Shown here: positions 1 through 8,124 of the stretch, in pieces
Numbering within the stretch: the first letter of the stretch is position 1
Layout of the letters: each line of letters opens with the position of its first letter
Source of the DNA: Flavobacteriales bacterium
GTDB lineage: Bacteria; Bacteroidota; Bacteroidia; Flavobacteriales_D; Sanyastnellaceae
Direction of reading: 5' to 3'
Length of the DNA stretch: 50,454 nt
Assembly (NCBI GenBank): GCA_947456965.1
Contig: CANGTU010000021.1
Location: forward strand, 1 to 50,454
Made by a program: the position numbers and the translations under genes
The notes under the pieces: model-generated
Seen by the model: the letters and a program-made list of their open reading frames with translations, nothing else
The model's database searches: none
Told to the model about the DNA's origin: nothing

Positions 1-304
1 AAAGGGTGATGGTATCATGAGTCGGGAATATGAACCGGATATTCCAGCGAGTCAGGAGTGAATTGAACTTCTCAATGAAGTCAGGGGTATTTATATAGTA
101 GTCATCTTCGTCGTAATGAGCGCTGTCATAAAGGAAGGAGGCATGATCAGATTTTCCGGAAGCTCCAAATAGGTCAACATGCAGATTGTGCCGGAGGGAA
201 TGAAAGATCTCAATGGCAATTTCAGATCCGCCAGGAAATATGAGCACGTTTTGCCTTTCCGGCAGCTCGGTTGACGTTGGAAATATCTTATTGTGCTGAC
301 TCAA
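1..304 (-). CDS. ATP-grasp-like protein, N-terminal part (cut by window edge)
   Basis: An open frame of 101 residues runs off the left edge of the window. It is read from a TTG at 304-302 that overlaps the stop of the upstream WbqC gene as TTGA, with a purine-rich AGGACAAGAAGG stretch just before it. No ATG is available after the in-frame stop at 337-335. The protein begins with a beta strand and glycine loop (VLIFPGGSEIAIEIFHSL), then LHVDLFGASGKSDHA and FIEKFNSLLTRWNIRFIFPT. This pattern resembles the Rossmann-like pre-ATP-grasp domain of carbamoyl-phosphate-synthase-like ligases that act in polysaccharide loci. The ATP-binding and catalytic parts lie outside the window, so the ligase activity is inferred. 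It is the last visible gene of the minus-strand glycan operon. The alternative is an unrelated nucleotide-sugar-binding Rossmann protein. Confidence 0.6.
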   Translation of the reverse strand, partial: MSQHNKIFPTSTELPERQNVLIFPGGSEIAIEIFHSLRHNLHVDLFGASGKSDHASFLYDSAHYDEDDYYINTPDFIEKFNSLLTRWNIRFIFPTHDTITL

Positions 305-1020
305 GCCTTCTTGTCCTGTTGTATAAAGTCGTATTCATGGAGCATATTCATCGTCCTTTCTTTTCCGCAATACATGAGCACGTCAATGACTGAAAGAAAT
401 GGGATGAATGCACTGTTTCCCTGATCGTAAGGGATATTTCTGGCTTTAAGAAATTTCAAGCTCAATCCGGCATCCGCGAAAGTCGTTTCAGAGTACAATT
501 CCAGTCCTCCTATGGGATTGATGTATTCTGTGGCATGCAGTGCCTGGCAGATACTGATTACCCGCGACTCCGACTTCAATGTGTGATCTGCATGGATAGC
601 AGATGATTCAATAAGCCTGGTTGGGATGCCGAGATGGTTTTTGATCAGATGAATGCTATTCAGAATAAAAGCAAACAAATTCATGCTGTCATGCTTAATA
701 CATGATTCTACCAGCGGGAAGGTTTCTTTGAATCCGACTGCTTTGCGATAAGCTTGCTGGATGCGATTGAGCATTTTGGCTCTATCCTGAGGCCAGCTAT
801 CGGAGAGCTTTCGCTCTGAGATGTGCAAGTAATCCGAATCTTTCTTTAGGGGTATTGTGATGTAGTCTTCTTGATTGTTTAACAGGATCCGGTTACGGTT
901 GATCCAGCCCTTTTTTGTGTATTCAATAGTGTCGTACACCACAAATACATCCACGCTGTTCATCAGTTGAAAGTAGCCGATGTAAGGCATGAAGTAGGGC
1001 TGCATAATGGCTGCTTTCAT
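301..1020 (-). CDS. WbqC family protein
   Basis: This 239-residue protein carries the diagnostic start of the WbqC family (MKAAIMQPYFMPYIGYFQL), followed by DVFVVYDTIEYTKKGWINRN and ITIPLKKDSDY. The family is found in O-antigen and other surface-glycan clusters. Its biochemistry is not firmly known to me, and an acyl or aminoacyl transfer to amino sugars is an inference from context. A longer frame continues upstream to 1098, but the start at 1020 is preferred because it begins exactly at the conserved family N terminus. It also overlaps the stop codon of the upstream aminotransferase as ATGA (1017-1020), which implies translational coupling. Its own stop overlaps the TTG start of the ATP-grasp-like gene. 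Confidence 0.85.
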   Translation of the reverse strand: MKAAIMQPYFMPYIGYFQLMNSVDVFVVYDTIEYTKKGWINRNRILLNNQEDYITIPLKKDSDYLHISERKLSDSWPQDRAKMLNRIQQAYRKAVGFKETFPLVESCIKHDSMNLFAFILNSIHLIKNHLGIPTRLIESSAIHADHTLKSESRVISICQALHATEYINPIGGLELYSETTFADAGLSLKFLKARNIPYDQGNSAFIPFLSVIDVLMYCGKERTMNMLHEYDFIQQDKKA

Positions 1021-2108
1021 TGCGGACAAAGGGAGTTTATAGTGCTCGCAATGAGCATCTGATCGTCCTCCTTCAGCCCCACAAACAGGGGCAGACAAAG
1101 GATTCGGGATGCAGCAGATTCGGAAACGGGTGTATGGGTTGATGCGGTCAGATAAGGCAACTGGTTGAGGGACGGGTAGAAGTACCTTCTTGGATATATG
1201 CCCATGGTTTCAAGACTGGACATCACGCTGAGCAGTGCGGACTCATCGGCAAACAGCAGAGGGTAGTAGCTGTAATTCCATTCAAGCCCCTCTCTGAGTT
1301 GGATAAACTTTACCGATGCATGACGCAAAAGGTCATGATAGGTGCCAACGAGTTTTTTGCGTTCATCGAGGATGGTATCCATGTATTTCAGCACAGCAAG
1401 ACCCATGGCCGCCTGCAGTTCGGATATTTTTCCATTTATTCCTACTGCCTTGAAGGTTGTGGGCGTGAGGTGTCCGAAGTTGTGACTGAAATAAATCCGG
1501 TCATACATCTCCTGATCACGGCAGAATGCAGCTCCTCCTTCTGCGGTATGAAAAATTTTGGTAGCATGGAAACTGCAGGTACTGATATCACCGTAATTGA
1601 AGATGGATTGTCCGCGGTATTTTACCCCAAAACAATGGGCAGCATCATAGATGACATAGATCCCATGCTTCCGTGCGATTTGTCCGATACGTTCCACATC
1701 GCAGGCATTCCCGAACACATGGGTCGCCAGAATGGCACGGGTGGCGGGCGTAATGGCGGCCTCTATCAGATCCGGATCGATGGTCAGATAGTCAGGCTCC
1801 ACATCTACAAATACGGGATTGCATTTTTGCCATAGAATGGCCGTTGTGGTGGCGACGTAGCTGAATGGGGTGGTGATTACATCCCCGCCGTCAGCCAGCA
1901 AGTGAATCGCTATCTGGATAGGTACTGTTCCATTATTCATAACCACGAAGTGGTCGGCTCCCAGATACGATTTCAACTCGGATTCAAGCTGCAGAAGCAA
2001 TGCTCCCCGATTGGTGAGCAGTTGCGTGTTCCAGACTCCCCGCAGCAATTCCTGATACTCTTCCTGAGGCGGGAGAAATGTTTTTGTAACAGGTATCATG
2101 TGCTGCAA
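1017..2108 (-). CDS. DegT/DnrJ/EryC1 family aminotransferase
   Basis: A PLP-dependent sugar aminotransferase of 363 residues, the usual length of the family. These enzymes transfer an amino group, normally from glutamate, to a 3- or 4-keto nucleotide sugar to give an amino sugar. Visible motifs are the cofactor-binding segment MNNGTVPIQIAIHLL (about 57-71), the Asp of YDAAHCFG (Asp155), and SFHATKIFHTAEGG, in which Lys184 should form the Schiff base. The C-terminal GIYPRRYFYPSLNQLPY is also typical. An alternative start is Met4 at 2099. The gene sits between the Wzt-like ATPase and wbqC, so the product is probably an amino sugar for the exported glycan. The exact keto-sugar substrate cannot be read from the sequence. 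Confidence 0.93.
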   Translation of the reverse strand: MQHMIPVTKTFLPPQEEYQELLRGVWNTQLLTNRGALLLQLESELKSYLGADHFVVMNNGTVPIQIAIHLLADGGDVITTPFSYVATTTAILWQKCNPVFVDVEPDYLTIDPDLIEAAITPATRAILATHVFGNACDVERIGQIARKHGIYVIYDAAHCFGVKYRGQSIFNYGDISTCSFHATKIFHTAEGGAAFCRDQEMYDRIYFSHNFGHLTPTTFKAVGINGKISELQAAMGLAVLKYMDTILDERKKLVGTYHDLLRHASVKFIQLREGLEWNYSYYPLLFADESALLSVMSSLETMGIYPRRYFYPSLNQLPYLTASTHTPVSESAASRILCLPLFVGLKEDDQMLIASTINSLCPQ

Positions 2109-2126
2109 ATCAGTCTGTAGCGGTTT

Positions 2127-3398
2127 CTATATCGGTTCACCCTGAGTTGGAACATCCACTGCCTTTTCAATTTTCCACGGCAAGGTCATCGGTCGTATTA
2201 GGCCGGGGAATTTGCCCAGCCATGCACCTTTTCTCTTCTTCTCCACGCCCTCAATGGACATGACATCTTTGACGAAAATCAATCCGCGTTCTCCGCGCTC
2301 TACAATCATGACATCCAGGGCGTATATGTTGTCGTTTAACATATTGGCCGGGATCGTGCATATAAAAGCATAATGTCCGGGTTCTACCGGAGTGCCGTGG
2401 GAGCAGGCCTGGAAAATGAGGCTGCCATCTGGCGTATTGAAGAAGACATTCGCAGAGATGAGCTCGTGATGGACTTCACTTCTGATACTGACTTTGAGCG
2501 TCAGATCGGAGTCAATCTCAAACATGCCCTGATTTCCGTTATCACTGCATTCGAGGGATTCCAGTGTGATTCCTTTTTCAGCTACGCCAATGGTGCGCGC
2601 GGATTGGTTGACACTGGATTTACTGTAATTCTGAACGACGGAATCAATATCGCCCTGCAAGGCAATCTCGCCGTTCTGAAGCAATATTCCGGTGCGGCAA
2701 AGCGACTTGACGGCAATCATATTATGGCTGACGAAGATGACCGTGCGTCCCTCACCGCGCACATCTTTCATTTTACCCAGGCACTTTTTCTGAAATTCTG
2801 CATCACCCACAGCAAGCACTTCATCCACGATCAGAATCTCAGGCTCAAGGTGAGCGGCTACTGCAAAGGCGAGGCGCACATACATTCCGCTTGAGTAGCG
2901 TTTCACCGGTGTGCCGATGTACCGCTCTACTCCGCTGAAGGCGATGATCTCATCGAGTTTGGCATCGATCTCGCGCTTGCGCATGCCGAGAATGGCGCCG
3001 TTGAGGTAGATGTTTTCTTTACCGGTAAGCTCGGGGTGAAAGCCAGTGCCTACTTCGAGCAAACTGGCAACGCGCCCGCGGATTTTAATGCGTCCTGTCG
3101 TGGGACTCGTAACGCGGCTGAGAATCTTGAGCAGCGTGCTTTTACCCGCTCCATTCTTTCCGATGATACCCACTGAATCTCCCTGTTCGATCCTGAAGTT
3201 GATGTTTTTCAGGCTGTACACGATATCGCTTGTTCCTGCAACTGAGCGGTCATTGGTTTCTCCGATTTTGAGAAACGGATCTTCTTTTCCGCGCACTCGC
3301 GCCACCCACCGCTCAAGGTCGCGGCTCAGCGTTCCTGTCCCGATTTCACCGAGATGATAGAGCTTGGAAACCTGTTCGGCCTGTATGGCAGTGGACAT
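2127..3398 (-). CDS. polysaccharide/O-antigen ABC transporter ATP-binding protein with C-terminal domain (Wzt-like)
   Basis: The 423-residue protein is the nucleotide-binding subunit of an ABC-2 glycan exporter. It has Walker A GKNGAGKST (80-88), signature region YSSGMYVRLAFA (168-179), Walker B ILIVDEVLAVGD (188-199) and the switch histidine in FVSHN (His225). The segment LLEVGTGFHPELTGKENIYLNG is characteristic of the Wzt/TagH/KpsT-like subfamily. After about residue 265 there is an extra domain of some 155 residues rich in beta strands. In Wzt proteins a domain at this place binds the non-reducing terminal modification of the O-polysaccharide and licenses export. Here that recognition role is inferred. 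The gene lies 2 nt after the stop of the permease gene, so they are surely one unit. Confidence 0.93.
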   Translation of the reverse strand: MSTAIQAEQVSKLYHLGEIGTGTLSRDLERWVARVRGKEDPFLKIGETNDRSVAGTSDIVYSLKNINFRIEQGDSVGIIGKNGAGKSTLLKILSRVTSPTTGRIKIRGRVASLLEVGTGFHPELTGKENIYLNGAILGMRKREIDAKLDEIIAFSGVERYIGTPVKRYSSGMYVRLAFAVAAHLEPEILIVDEVLAVGDAEFQKKCLGKMKDVRGEGRTVIFVSHNMIAVKSLCRTGILLQNGEIALQGDIDSVVQNYSKSSVNQSARTIGVAEKGITLESLECSDNGNQGMFEIDSDLTLKVSIRSEVHHELISANVFFNTPDGSLIFQACSHGTPVEPGHYAFICTIPANMLNDNIYALDVMIVERGERGLIFVKDVMSIEGVEKKRKGAWLGKFPGLIRPMTLPWKIEKAVDVPTQGEPI

Positions 3399-3400
3399 AA

Positions 3401-4261
3401 TCAGACTGTATCTACGAATTTTTTCTCAACCCGATTGAAGATCACCATACCGAACAGCAGGATGATGGTGGTAATGCCCATGCTGTAGGTCAGATAGGAC
3501 CAACTGAATAATCCTTCACCAAAAAAGCCGTATCGGATGCCTTCAATAACCGGCGCCATGGGATTCCACTGCATGATGCCTCGAGCAGCTTCCGGTAAGG
3601 TGGACAGCGGATAAATGACTGGTGTAGCGTACATGAATAGCTGAACGCCAAAGGTGATGAGAAAGGCCAGATCGCGGTACTTGGTGGTGGCTGCACTGAT
3701 GATCATGCCCAGCCCAAGCCCCAATCCGGCCATAATGGCCACCATCAGAGGAAAGAGGAGGATATGGGCGCTGATCCCGGGATGATAATCCCGGGCAATG
3801 ATGTAATAAGCTAACATGATGAAAAAAAGGAGCAGCTGTACCCCGAACTTGAGCAGGTTGCTCAACACTATGCTGAGTGGCATGATGAGGCGAGGGAAGT
3901 AGACTTTTCCAAAGATGCCGGCATTGTCCTTGAACACCGTGCTGGTCTTCGTCAGGCATTCCGCAAAGTAATTCCAGGTAACGATACCGGCCATGTAAAA
4001 CAAGGGCTGAGGTATAGTATCACCTGTATCAATCTTCGCGAGCCGTCCGAATATAAAGGTGAAGGTAATCGTAGTGATCAGCGGCTGAAGGAAGAACCAG
4101 GCGGGTCCGAGGATGGTCTGCTTGTAGAAGCTGACAAAATCGCGCCTCACGAGCAGATAGAGCAGGTCCCGGTAGTGCCATACATCCCTCAGGTTTAACC
4201 TGAAGGGTGACTGGCTCGGCTCAATCACCAGGTCCCAGTGTTCATTCTTCGTGCTCATCAA
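3401..4261 (-). CDS. ABC-2 type polysaccharide export permease (Wzm-like)
   Basis: A 286-residue inner-membrane protein with the ABC2_membrane family signature near the N terminus: LLYLLVRRDFVSFYKQTILGPAWFFLQPL, where export permeases have an amphipathic segment before the first membrane helix. About six hydrophobic helices follow, including FGVQLLLFFIMLAYYII and YSMGITTIILLFGMVIF. It would form the channel through which the undecaprenyl-linked glycan is moved across the cytoplasmic membrane, powered by the adjacent ATPase. The start may be Met1 (4261) or Met2 (4258). It is the first gene of the minus-strand operon and is preceded by a good promoter-like element. Confidence 0.93.
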   Translation of the reverse strand: MMSTKNEHWDLVIEPSQSPFRLNLRDVWHYRDLLYLLVRRDFVSFYKQTILGPAWFFLQPLITTITFTFIFGRLAKIDTGDTIPQPLFYMAGIVTWNYFAECLTKTSTVFKDNAGIFGKVYFPRLIMPLSIVLSNLLKFGVQLLLFFIMLAYYIIARDYHPGISAHILLFPLMVAIMAGLGLGLGMIISAATTKYRDLAFLITFGVQLFMYATPVIYPLSTLPEAARGIMQWNPMAPVIEGIRYGFFGEGLFSWSYLTYSMGITTIILLFGMVIFNRVEKKFVDTV

Positions 4262-4302
4262 CGTAAATCAAGTTCCGGAAAAGGTCTGAATATCACGCAG
4301 CG

Positions 4303-4310
4303 CAAAGGTA
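4303..4310 (-). promoter_or_regulatory. putative Bacteroidota -7 element (TACCTTTG) for the glycan export operon
   Basis: On the minus strand the bases read TACCTTTG, an exact match to the TAnnTTTG element used by the Bacteroidota primary sigma factor. It lies about 42 nt upstream of the Wzm-like gene start. No clear TTG element was found at the expected distance upstream, so the site is supported by one element only. Confidence 0.5.
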
Positions 4311-4360
4311 ATCACGAGTTCCATTCACGCGAGGAACGTATACTTCCTTCGGCCAATTCG

Positions 4361-4389
4361 TTGATTTTACGCTCCAGAGACCATCTTTG
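4361..4389 (+). promoter_or_regulatory. putative promoter for the GT4 gene (TTG-N18-CATCTTTG)
   Basis: A TTG at 4361-4363 is followed after 18 nt by CATCTTTG at 4382-4389, which differs from TAnnTTTG at the first position only. The expected transcript would start about 40 nt upstream of the ATG at 4435. It is divergent from the operon promoter at 4303-4310, so this 173-nt gap appears to serve both directions. Confidence 0.45.
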
Positions 4390-4434
4390 TACCCACCGAA
4401 TGGGACTTTCCCTGAGTACCGATAATCTGTCTGA

Positions 4435-5712
4435 ATGCCTGCTTCACGCGACACCTGCCTGCTCTTCACCAAGCAGTTTCCCTTTGGTATTCAAGAGAAT
4501 TACCTCTTCAACGAGTTGGATGCGCTCCTTGCCGGCTTCAAGAGGGTGGTCTTGATTCCGCTGGATGAGCATGAGTATAATCCAGCGGATAACAGAATGC
4601 CGGCCATGGAAGGCCTGGAGCTCCTCCACCTCAACCGCCTTCCTGCTCCTGGTATTTCGCGCATGGCCCGGGAGCGCGCGGTGATGGCTGTATTGCTGGC
4701 TGAGTGGACTTCAAGCCGCGAGCGGGGCATGATGTTCCGTCGTCGAAAGGTGCTGGCGGCTATCCTGCGGCACCTGTACCGCAATGCATATGCACTGAAC
4801 ATGTGGATGCGGTCAGAGGGCCTGACGCCCGATAACGCCATCTGCTATCATTACTGGTTCCACAATAGCCTGGTGCTCACATGGCTCATGGAGACTTATG
4901 CCGGTGGAATTCATTTGCCCCAGGTGGCCCGGGCCCACTCTGGTGATCTGTACCATCGCGACTGGAATGTGATTCAGGGCAGCAAGGGCATTCACATTCC
5001 GCTTGAGCAACTGAAGTGGAAGCAGGCCGACCGGGTCTTCACTATCTCCGACCATGGATATCAGTTTGTTCAGCGCACGTTTCCGCAGTACGCGAGGCGC
5101 ACAGCAGTGGCCCGGCTAGGGGTGCGCGACCATGGATTCGCTCCGCGTGATCCCGTCTCCGGCATGCGCACCCTGGTGACCTGCTCTTTGCTTAGTCCGA
5201 ATAAACGACTCCATGAGTTGCCGGCCATCCTCGCGCATGTACACCAGCCCATCCGCTGGGTTCACTTCGGTGAGGGAAGCGAACTGAAAAAGCAGCATAT
5301 CGCGGATGAATTGAGTCGTCTTGCGCCTCATCACCGCGTGGAATTTGCAGGCCGGCTGCCCAATCATGAGGTGATTGCATTCTACCGGAGCCATGAGGTG
5401 GATCTGATCGTCAACCTCAGCCGGGCGGAGGGTATACCAGTGGCCCTCATGGAAGCAGCTTCCTTTGGAGTGCCTATGCTGGCTACCGCTACCGTGGGCA
5501 ATCCGGAGATCGTCAATAACGTCAACGGAATCCTCATACCGGTCGAGTTTCGTCACGGAGACGTGGCCGCACGTATCAATGCCTTGCTGGATGATACGGA
5601 AGCATGGAAGGCCTGCTCGCTGGCGGCCCGAAGAACATTTGAAATGGCCTATCACGCGGGAAACAATTATGCTGTCTTCACGCGGATGCTCAAAGAATTT
5701 GAAGCCGACTGA
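4435..5712 (+). CDS. GT4-family glycosyltransferase
   Basis: A 425-residue GT-B enzyme that would transfer a sugar from a nucleotide donor to a lipid- or glycan-linked acceptor at the cytoplasmic face. The C-terminal half has the GT4 signatures VTCSLLSPNKRLHELPAIL, GRLPNHEVIAFYRSHEVDL, and the EX7E motif (Glu332 and Glu340, in AEGIPVALMEAASFGVPML), followed by GNPEIVNNVNGILI. The N-terminal acceptor domain is less typical. It contains an HSGDLY motif often seen in glycosyltransferases of surface polysaccharide loci. The start at 4435 leaves a leader consistent with the promoter-like element upstream. It is divergent from the glycan export operon and may contribute to the same polymer, but this is inference. 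Confidence 0.88.
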   Translation: MPASRDTCLLFTKQFPFGIQENYLFNELDALLAGFKRVVLIPLDEHEYNPADNRMPAMEGLELLHLNRLPAPGISRMARERAVMAVLLAEWTSSRERGMMFRRRKVLAAILRHLYRNAYALNMWMRSEGLTPDNAICYHYWFHNSLVLTWLMETYAGGIHLPQVARAHSGDLYHRDWNVIQGSKGIHIPLEQLKWKQADRVFTISDHGYQFVQRTFPQYARRTAVARLGVRDHGFAPRDPVSGMRTLVTCSLLSPNKRLHELPAILAHVHQPIRWVHFGEGSELKKQHIADELSRLAPHHRVEFAGRLPNHEVIAFYRSHEVDLIVNLSRAEGIPVALMEAASFGVPMLATATVGNPEIVNNVNGILIPVEFRHGDVAARINALLDDTEAWKACSLAARRTFEMAYHAGNNYAVFTRMLKEFEAD

Positions 5713-5720
5713 ATATCTGG

Positions 5721-5751
5721 TTGGTGTATTTCATACACTTTCTTTTCTTTG
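5721..5751 (+). promoter_or_regulatory. putative promoter for the GH65 gene (TTG-N20-TTTCTTTG)
   Basis: A TTG at 5721-5723 and TTTCTTTG at 5744-5751 are separated by 20 nt, with one mismatch to TAnnTTTG. The predicted transcript would begin upstream of the ATG at 5818 and downstream of the longer in-frame start at 5749, which favours the shorter protein. Confidence 0.4.
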
Positions 5752-5817
5752 CCCGTCCGGACACCGGCACGGGCAGCTTGCTGCGATGTAGATTCGCGTC
5801 CGCCAAACCGTTTTGAC

Positions 5818-8037
5818 ATGATCAGATATCTGCATACCGACCCCTGGAGGATTATTCAGAAAGGCTTTAACCCGAAGCACCAGCGCAGCTCAGAGAGTAT
5901 TTTCAGCATTGGCAACGGACGCTTTGGTCAGCGTGCCAATCATGAAGAATCCTACAGCGGCGAAACCTTACAGGGCAGCTATGTAGCCGGAGTGTACTAT
6001 CCGGACAAGACCCGGGTGGGTTGGTGGAAAAATGGGTATCCGGAGTATTTCGCCAAGGTGCTGAACAGCACCAACTGGATTGGAATCCGGGTTTGGGTAG
6101 ATGGTGCAGAGCTCGATCTGGCGTCTTGCCAACTGATCGATTTTTACCGGGAGCTTGACATGCGTCGAGGTCTGCTCACCCGGCGGTTCAGTGCTATCAT
6201 TGGAGATGGTAAGCAAGTGGATGTTGAGGCCATGCGCTTCTGCTCCATGTCGCGCGATGCACAGGCGGCTATCCGTTATTCCGTAACGCCGGTCAACTTC
6301 AGTGGTGTGGTCCGCTTTGAGTCCTGCCTTGATGGTGATGTCAGGAACCATGATGCCAATTATGACGAACGCTTCTGGGCTCCTGTTGATCAGTGGGCGG
6401 AAGCGTCTTCAGGTGGTGTAGTGACGCGCACCCGGAAAACGGAGTTCGAGCTGGCAGTGGCCATGACCCATACACTGAACAGGGAATCGGTTTGGGAGGC
6501 CTTCACAAGTCAGGCTCGTGCGGCTTGTGCGACTGAAGTACGTGTCCCCAACGGCCATTCCGCAGTTCTGCATAAGTATGTGGGCATCGTGAGTTCGCTT
6601 CACGCGCCCGCTGCTCAGGCAGGAGAGGAGGCCATACGCGAATCTCTCGCTGCCCGTGACACGGGCTTCGAGGCCATGCGAGAAGAGCATGAGGCCCGGT
6701 GGGCCAGCATATGGTCCACGGTGGATATCCGCATTGACGGAGATCCCGAAGCTCAGCAAGCCATTCGCTTCAATATCTTCCAGCTCAATCAGACTTACAC
6801 GGGGGAGGACGCACGACTCAATATCGGTCCGAAGGGATTTACCGGAGAGAAGTATGGCGGAAGTACCTATTGGGATACCGAGGCCTATTGCCTTCCGTTC
6901 TACATGAGCACAAAGCCCCAGCAGGTAGCCCGACAGCTGCTGATCTACCGTTACCAGCACTTGCAACAGGCGATTGAAAATGCCCGGAAGTTGGGCTTCA
7001 CCGGTGGGGCGGCACTTTATCCCATGGTCACCATGAACGGGGAGGAGTGTCATAACGAGTGGGAAATTACCTTCGAGGAAATTCATCGCAATGGCGCTAT
7101 CGCCTATGCCATCTGGAACTACATCCGCTATACGGGCGACCACCGTTACCTGTGTGAATTCGGGCTTGATGTGCTGATCGGCATAGCTCGGTTCTGGTCG
7201 CAACGTGTGAATTACAGCGAGCCCAGGAAGGGCTATGTGATCCTCGGCGTAACCGGGCCGAATGAATACGAGAACAACGTCAACAACAACTGGTACACCA
7301 ATTACATCGCCACGTGGTGCCTGAAGTGGTGTATAGAGGCGCTGGATTACGTGAAGACGCATGACCCGAAGGCCTTTGCGGAAAAGGCACTCCGCTATGA
7401 GCTGAACGAGGAGGAAGAGCGCACTCGGTGGATGGATATCATCTCCCGCATGTACTTCCCTGTACTGGAAGGCACAGATGTCTTCCTGCAGCAGGATGGC
7501 TTCATGGATAAGGAGCAACTCACGGCAGCTGACCTCGATCCGTTGGAGCGCCCGATCAACCAGCACTGGAGCTGGGACCGCATCCTGCGCAGTGTGTTCA
7601 TCAAGCAGGCAGATGTGCTTCAAGGCCTCTACTTCTTCGAAGATGATTTCTCGGCTGCTCAGCTCAAGGCCAACTTCGACTTCTACGAGCCGCGAACAGT
7701 TCATGAATCGTCCCTTTCACCCTGTGTGCACGCTATTCTCGCCGCACGACTCGGATATGAAGAAAAGGCATACGAGATGTACATGCGCACCAGTCGCCTC
7801 GACCTGGACGACTACAACCATGAGGCCCATGAGGGTCTGCATATTACATCCATGGCGGGAACATGGATGGCTGTGGTGCAGGGATTCGGCGGAATGCGCG
7901 TGCAGGATAACCAGCTCTTATTCTCACCAATGCTTCCCGCCCGGTGGGAGGCCTATCAGTTTAGGGTATTGTTCCGCGGACAGGTGTACACGGTGTTTGT
8001 AGATCGCACGGGACACCGGGTGGAGGTGGGGAGCTGA
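5818..8037 (+). CDS. glycoside hydrolase family 65 protein (maltose phosphorylase-like)
   Basis: A 739-residue GH65 protein, the usual length. The family mostly phosphorolyses alpha-glucosides such as maltose, trehalose or kojibiose to beta-glucose 1-phosphate and a released sugar; a few members are hydrolases. Seen in order: an N-terminal beta-sandwich beginning YLHTDPWRIIQKGFNP and SIGNGRFGQRANHEE, then the catalytic (alpha/alpha)6 barrel with GSTYWDTEAYCLPFY, NGEECHNEWEITFEEIHRNG, and TGPNEYENNVNNNWYTNY, where Glu483 should be the general acid. The phosphate-binding region with SSLSPCVHAILAA lies near residues 630-645. The protein lacks a signal peptide, so it acts in the cytoplasm. The in-frame Met at 5749 is rejected because homology starts at MIRYLHTD. 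No phosphoglucomutase, transporter or amylase gene is adjacent, so the substrate is uncertain. Confidence 0.9.
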   Translation: MIRYLHTDPWRIIQKGFNPKHQRSSESIFSIGNGRFGQRANHEESYSGETLQGSYVAGVYYPDKTRVGWWKNGYPEYFAKVLNSTNWIGIRVWVDGAELDLASCQLIDFYRELDMRRGLLTRRFSAIIGDGKQVDVEAMRFCSMSRDAQAAIRYSVTPVNFSGVVRFESCLDGDVRNHDANYDERFWAPVDQWAEASSGGVVTRTRKTEFELAVAMTHTLNRESVWEAFTSQARAACATEVRVPNGHSAVLHKYVGIVSSLHAPAAQAGEEAIRESLAARDTGFEAMREEHEARWASIWSTVDIRIDGDPEAQQAIRFNIFQLNQTYTGEDARLNIGPKGFTGEKYGGSTYWDTEAYCLPFYMSTKPQQVARQLLIYRYQHLQQAIENARKLGFTGGAALYPMVTMNGEECHNEWEITFEEIHRNGAIAYAIWNYIRYTGDHRYLCEFGLDVLIGIARFWSQRVNYSEPRKGYVILGVTGPNEYENNVNNNWYTNYIATWCLKWCIEALDYVKTHDPKAFAEKALRYELNEEEERTRWMDIISRMYFPVLEGTDVFLQQDGFMDKEQLTAADLDPLERPINQHWSWDRILRSVFIKQADVLQGLYFFEDDFSAAQLKANFDFYEPRTVHESSLSPCVHAILAARLGYEEKAYEMYMRTSRLDLDDYNHEAHEGLHITSMAGTWMAVVQGFGGMRVQDNQLLFSPMLPARWEAYQFRVLFRGQVYTVFVDRTGHRVEVGS

Positions 8038-8124
8038 TCGTGATCCGGTAAGTGATTAGCTTGCACAACGCAACCGCACAGCGCATCACCACCGAAAACA
8101 GGGCTGCGCAGTGGTTTACTGATC

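Noticed and set aside
6409-7704. A 431-codon open frame antisense to the GH65 gene
   Set aside because: It mirrors the GH65 reading frame, has no recognisable domain and overlaps a family-matched gene over its whole length.
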